Shown piece by piece: positions 40,743 to 43,133 of a stretch of 43,133 nucleotides of DNA. The translations under genes were made by a program, and so were the position numbers. Each line of letters begins with the position of its first letter. Position 1 is the first letter of the stretch. The notes beneath the pieces were generated by a model that was not told where the DNA came from, searched no databases, and saw only the letters and a program-made list of their open reading frames with translations. Source of the DNA: Lachnospiraceae bacterium (GTDB lineage Bacteria > Bacillota > Clostridia > Lachnospirales > Lachnospiraceae); assembly GCA_020860645.1 (NCBI GenBank), contig JAJBTX010000120.1:14767-57899 (forward strand), in the 5' to 3' direction.

Positions 40743-42869
40743 TCACTTTCTCGCCCGTTTCAGATCCTGCGGTACATATTCGTCATCACAGTATATGCGG
40801 CCGAGTGTGTACTGCGCCGCTGCATTTCCTGCCGCTGCGGACTTCTCAATCCATGCAACCGCCTGCCGGATGTCCCCTGTCCGGTTTTCCAGCCAGAGTT
40901 TTCCAAGGGCATATTGTGCATTCTGGTTTCCAAGTCCTGCTGCTTTTCTCCAATAGTTCTCTGCAGCACTGTCATCTCTCGTTGTCCCTGTTCCGGTATG
41001 GAACATCTGCCCAAGACGGTACTGTAGTTTATCCTCGTGACTCTGCTCTTCCATTTTCAGGAAGCCTTCAAAAGCGGCGCGGAAATGCTGCTCCGCCTTT
41101 ACACTCTCTTTTTCTGTGCCAATCCCGCGCTGATACATTTTCGCCAGCTCATAATCTGCATAGGGATTCCTTTGTCTGGCGGACAACTGATAAAGTTCAA
41201 GTGCCTTTGTGTAATCCTGCTTTGTTCCCCTCCCCTGATAGTAAAGACCGGCAAGTGAATACTGCGCATACTTGTGTCCGGCCTCTGCCGCACCGGAAAG
41301 CCATTCCAGAGCCTTTCCATCATCCTGCTTTGTCCCGATTCCTGCCGCATACATTTTCCCAATGCGATATTGAAGATACGGACGTTCTCTTTTCTTTGCA
41401 GCCTGCTCCGAAGCTTCCAATGCGCCGAGCGCCTTTTTATACCATTCCTGCGATGCTTTCAGATCGGCTTCACAGCCCAGTCCATCCGCGCACATCCGCC
41501 CTAGATCATACATGGCCAGAGCGTTTCCGGATTCCGCTTCCGCAAGCAGGAGCCGGAATGCTTTCTGTAAATCCTGTCTTGTCAGAAGGTCTCCATAGAA
41601 ATATTTGCGCGCTTCTTTGTAGGCAGTATTCCATGCGGCATAAAAGAAATGCTCCCCTTCCAGAAAGTCGACCCGTTCATTGACTTCCGATTCTCCGGAC
41701 GCTTCATATTCTCTGCCCGCGTCCGCTTCTGTTTCATCCTCAAACGTAAAATGATGACCACCGAGCTTTAATGCTTCAGCGATCACCATATTCTTAATAC
41801 TTTTGAATTGTTTCTGCCGGGAAAGCGGAGGGAGTGGCTGCGCTTCCTTGCGGTAGGTCAGGTGAATCTCATCCTGCCATTTCCCCCACTCTCTGTAAAG
41901 TGCTGACACCCGGCTGTCCTTCTGCAGTTCATCCACGATCTGGTCAATGAGATTTTTCACGTCCCGTTTCAGATAACCGTACACCTTTTTCCCGCTGGTA
42001 TTCTGAAGACGTTCTGACAATTGCAGCATCATCTGTTCGATCTTCGGATTGACCAGCGTCCCGTCTCTTAACGTATCCATCATCTCCTGCATGGTATCCG
42101 CCGCTCCTCGTTTCAGTTCGGCGCGCGCCTGATTCTGCTCCTGATAAATCTGCGCAAAATCCTGCCGGAAAATATCGTGCGCCAGCTCCGAGCGCATGGC
42201 TTCGATGGATTTCTCCGTCAGGTAGCCATCGTTGTCCTTTGCAGAATATACCAGCAGATGCACATGTGGGTGATGAGATTCGTTGTGGAACGCCGCGTAC
42301 CACCGCAGGTTTGCGCTATCGATCTTCATATGTTTGCTGAGCATGGCTCTTTTGGAACGGAGCAGCGCCATCCATTGTTCTGCATGATCATAACCAAGCC
42401 GCGCGGCATCCTCACGCCGCAGGGAGATCACATGCGTCCAGACTACACCTTTATGTTCCACGACCTCCTTTTGCACTTGTGAAAGCACCACCGGCTGTCC
42501 TGCGTCGGTGAATAATCCATGTTCACCCACTCGCTCCACGCGCGGACGGTTCGCAATATAATCCACATAATTCTCTCTTTCCGTCATCGTCTCAAGATTC
42601 TGATCCAGCGCGCAGGAAATAAACTCTGAGGCGTTTCCTACCGTTGGCCGCAAAAGAAAATCCGTGTATTCCAGCATATCTTTCGCTGCGGGAATATCAC
42701 GGATCAGCTGATGAATAAAACTTTTCTGGTTTTCGGTCGCGGGCCGAAGACGTTTGCTCTCGTCAATCTTTTCGACGCCCTCACGGGTACCGATATAACG
42801 GACATAATTTTCCAGTTGCGCGGACGGTGCATTCTGAAGATACCGGGAAGTAAAAATCAGTTTTGGCAT
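40743..42869 (-). CDS. MobP3-type relaxase with Sel1 repeats, truncated by an in-frame TGA
   Basis: The 708-residue product starts MPKLIFTSRYLQ and has NYVRYIGTREGVEKI (21-35), which carries the likely catalytic tyrosine (Y22 or Y25), then a histidine motif HNESHHPHVHLLV (195-207), which binds metal. Relaxases nick the transfer origin and lead DNA into the recipient. The C-terminal half (from about 440) holds Sel1 repeats (for example NALAMYDLGRMCADGLG and YAQYSLAGLYYQGRG). The frame ends at TGA where a Trp is expected and continues open afterwards (40263-40739). The nuclease domain is intact, so nicking may persist. GGAG precedes the ATG, and a strong promoter lies at 43072-43100. Confidence 0.88.
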   Translation of the reverse strand: MPKLIFTSRYLQNAPSAQLENYVRYIGTREGVEKIDESKRLRPATENQKSFIHQLIRDIPAAKDMLEYTDFLLRPTVGNASEFISCALDQNLETMTERENYVDYIANRPRVERVGEHGLFTDAGQPVVLSQVQKEVVEHKGVVWTHVISLRREDAARLGYDHAEQWMALLRSKRAMLSKHMKIDSANLRWYAAFHNESHHPHVHLLVYSAKDNDGYLTEKSIEAMRSELAHDIFRQDFAQIYQEQNQARAELKRGAADTMQEMMDTLRDGTLVNPKIEQMMLQLSERLQNTSGKKVYGYLKRDVKNLIDQIVDELQKDSRVSALYREWGKWQDEIHLTYRKEAQPLPPLSRQKQFKSIKNMVIAEALKLGGHHFTFEDETEADAGREYEASGESEVNERVDFLEGEHFFYAAWNTAYKEARKYFYGDLLTRQDLQKAFRLLLAEAESGNALAMYDLGRMCADGLGCEADLKASQEWYKKALGALEASEQAAKKRERPYLQYRIGKMYAAGIGTKQDDGKALEWLSGAAEAGHKYAQYSLAGLYYQGRGTKQDYTKALELYQLSARQRNPYADYELAKMYQRGIGTEKESVKAEQHFRAAFEGFLKMEEQSHEDKLQYRLGQMFHTGTGTTRDDSAAENYWRKAAGLGNQNAQYALGKLWLENRTGDIRQAVAWIEKSAAAGNAAAQYTLGRIYCDDEYVPQDLKRARK

Positions 42870-42895
42870 GGCATCTCCATTTTACCAATAAAATA

Positions 42896-42915
42896 AGTGA
42901 CCGTTTCCAGTCACT
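42896..42915. repeat. 6-bp inverted repeat in the relaxase leader
   Basis: AGTGAC and GTCACT are perfect arms around an 8-bp loop, ending 27 bp before the relaxase start. It could be an operator, or part of an origin of transfer, which often lies beside relaxase genes. Confidence 0.4.
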
Positions 42916-43002
42916 CCATTCTCTTGTCAAATCATATTGTTCTGGTTTTTCAAAAGAAAATAAGAGATTATCCGGCAGGCGTGGCATTCCCCTGCATCTC
43001 TT

Positions 43003-43041
43003 TTGACCACTAGGGTGTGTGGTTGCCACGAAATTGACCAC
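43003..43041. other. Candidate origin of transfer or operator: direct repeats around a short inverted repeat
   Basis: TTGACCAC occurs twice with a 31-bp period (43003-43010 and 43034-43041). Between the copies lies the inverted repeat GTGG-TTG-CCAC (43019-43029). This pattern, just upstream of a relaxase gene and just downstream of its promoter, fits an oriT or an autoregulatory operator. I recognise no nic consensus, so this remains a suggestion. Confidence 0.3.
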
Positions 43042-43071
43042 CTCGAATAACCTCTTAATTATCTTACTCTG

Positions 43072-43100
43072 ATTATAATGTGATTATTCTTTCTTGTAAA
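43072..43100 (-). promoter_or_regulatory. Strong sigma-A-type promoter for the relaxase operon
   Basis: On the minus strand, TTTACA (43095-43100) and TATAAT (43072-43077) are separated by exactly 17 bp. The -10 is a perfect match and the -35 matches at five of six positions. The leader to the relaxase ATG is about 200 bp and contains the repeats described here. Confidence 0.75.
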
Positions 43101-43133
43101 GAATTTTTTGGGTTCTCAGATAACGGTTCCATC

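Noticed and set aside
40743-40745. In-frame TGA read as Trp or selenocysteine
   Set aside because: Other Trp codons in the same gene are TGG, host genes such as the AAA+ gene ending at 728 use TGA as stop, and no selenocysteine-type hairpin is evident.
42781-43041. Open minus-strand frame overlapping the relaxase start
   Set aside because: It overlaps the relaxase in a different frame, has no family features, and crosses the repeat-containing leader.

Overview
The window suggests a Gram-positive Clostridia genome, probably close to Lachnospiraceae. The evidence is strong AGGAGG-type ribosome binding sites before nearly every gene, a GHKL/LytTR two-component pair, a secreted protein with a Gram-positive style signal peptide, and a mobilisation module with a MobP3-type relaxase and a CD1115-type VirD4 coupling protein. 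All genes I accept are on the minus strand, so transcription runs from high to low coordinates. The species is inferred, not proven.

Right end (about 43133 to 36143): a decaying mobilisable or conjugative element. It holds a strong promoter (43072-43100), a relaxase with Sel1 repeats cut by an in-frame TGA, a DUF3991/TOPRIM protein, a VirD4-like coupling ATPase, a small winged-helix protein, an AT-richer noncoding stretch with a 49-bp palindrome, and a cysteine-rich gene broken by a stop and a frameshift.

Centre and left (about 36067 to 1): one co-directional run of 31 genes, visibly GC-rich, encoding a contractile injection system (CIS). It opens with a promoter and a LytTR response regulator plus GHKL histidine kinase. 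Next come a 603-aa protein with an N-terminal motif I associate with CIS loci, and four proteins that look envelope-associated: a pseudokinase-like protein with a C-terminal membrane helix, a four-helix membrane protein with a degenerate cyclase domain and a TPR tail, a membrane MORN-repeat protein, and a secreted TolC-like coiled-coil protein. The particle genes follow: Pvc16-like cap (DUF4255), an unknown 255-aa protein, DUF4280 PAAR-like tip, sheath, tube, a tail-assembly-type protein, a DUF6760-like protein, a second tube-like protein with a repeat tail, a 942-aa charged protein, two CIS_tube proteins, gp27-like hub, gp5-like spike, gp25, two baseplate J proteins and tail protein I. The run ends with a STAS anti-anti-sigma protein, an FtsE-like ABC ATPase, an RsbW-like kinase, a 73-aa protein, two AAA+ ATPases and a tandem GNAT protein that leaves the window.

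Working model: a signal sensed by the histidine kinase induces the operon; the envelope group may dock or gate the particle at the Gram-positive membrane and wall; the STAS/HATPase pair may add a partner-switching checkpoint; the AAA+ proteins probably act in assembly, remodelling or loading. The particle genes are recognisable families. Their combination with an envelope group and an embedded partner switch is the part that may be undescribed.
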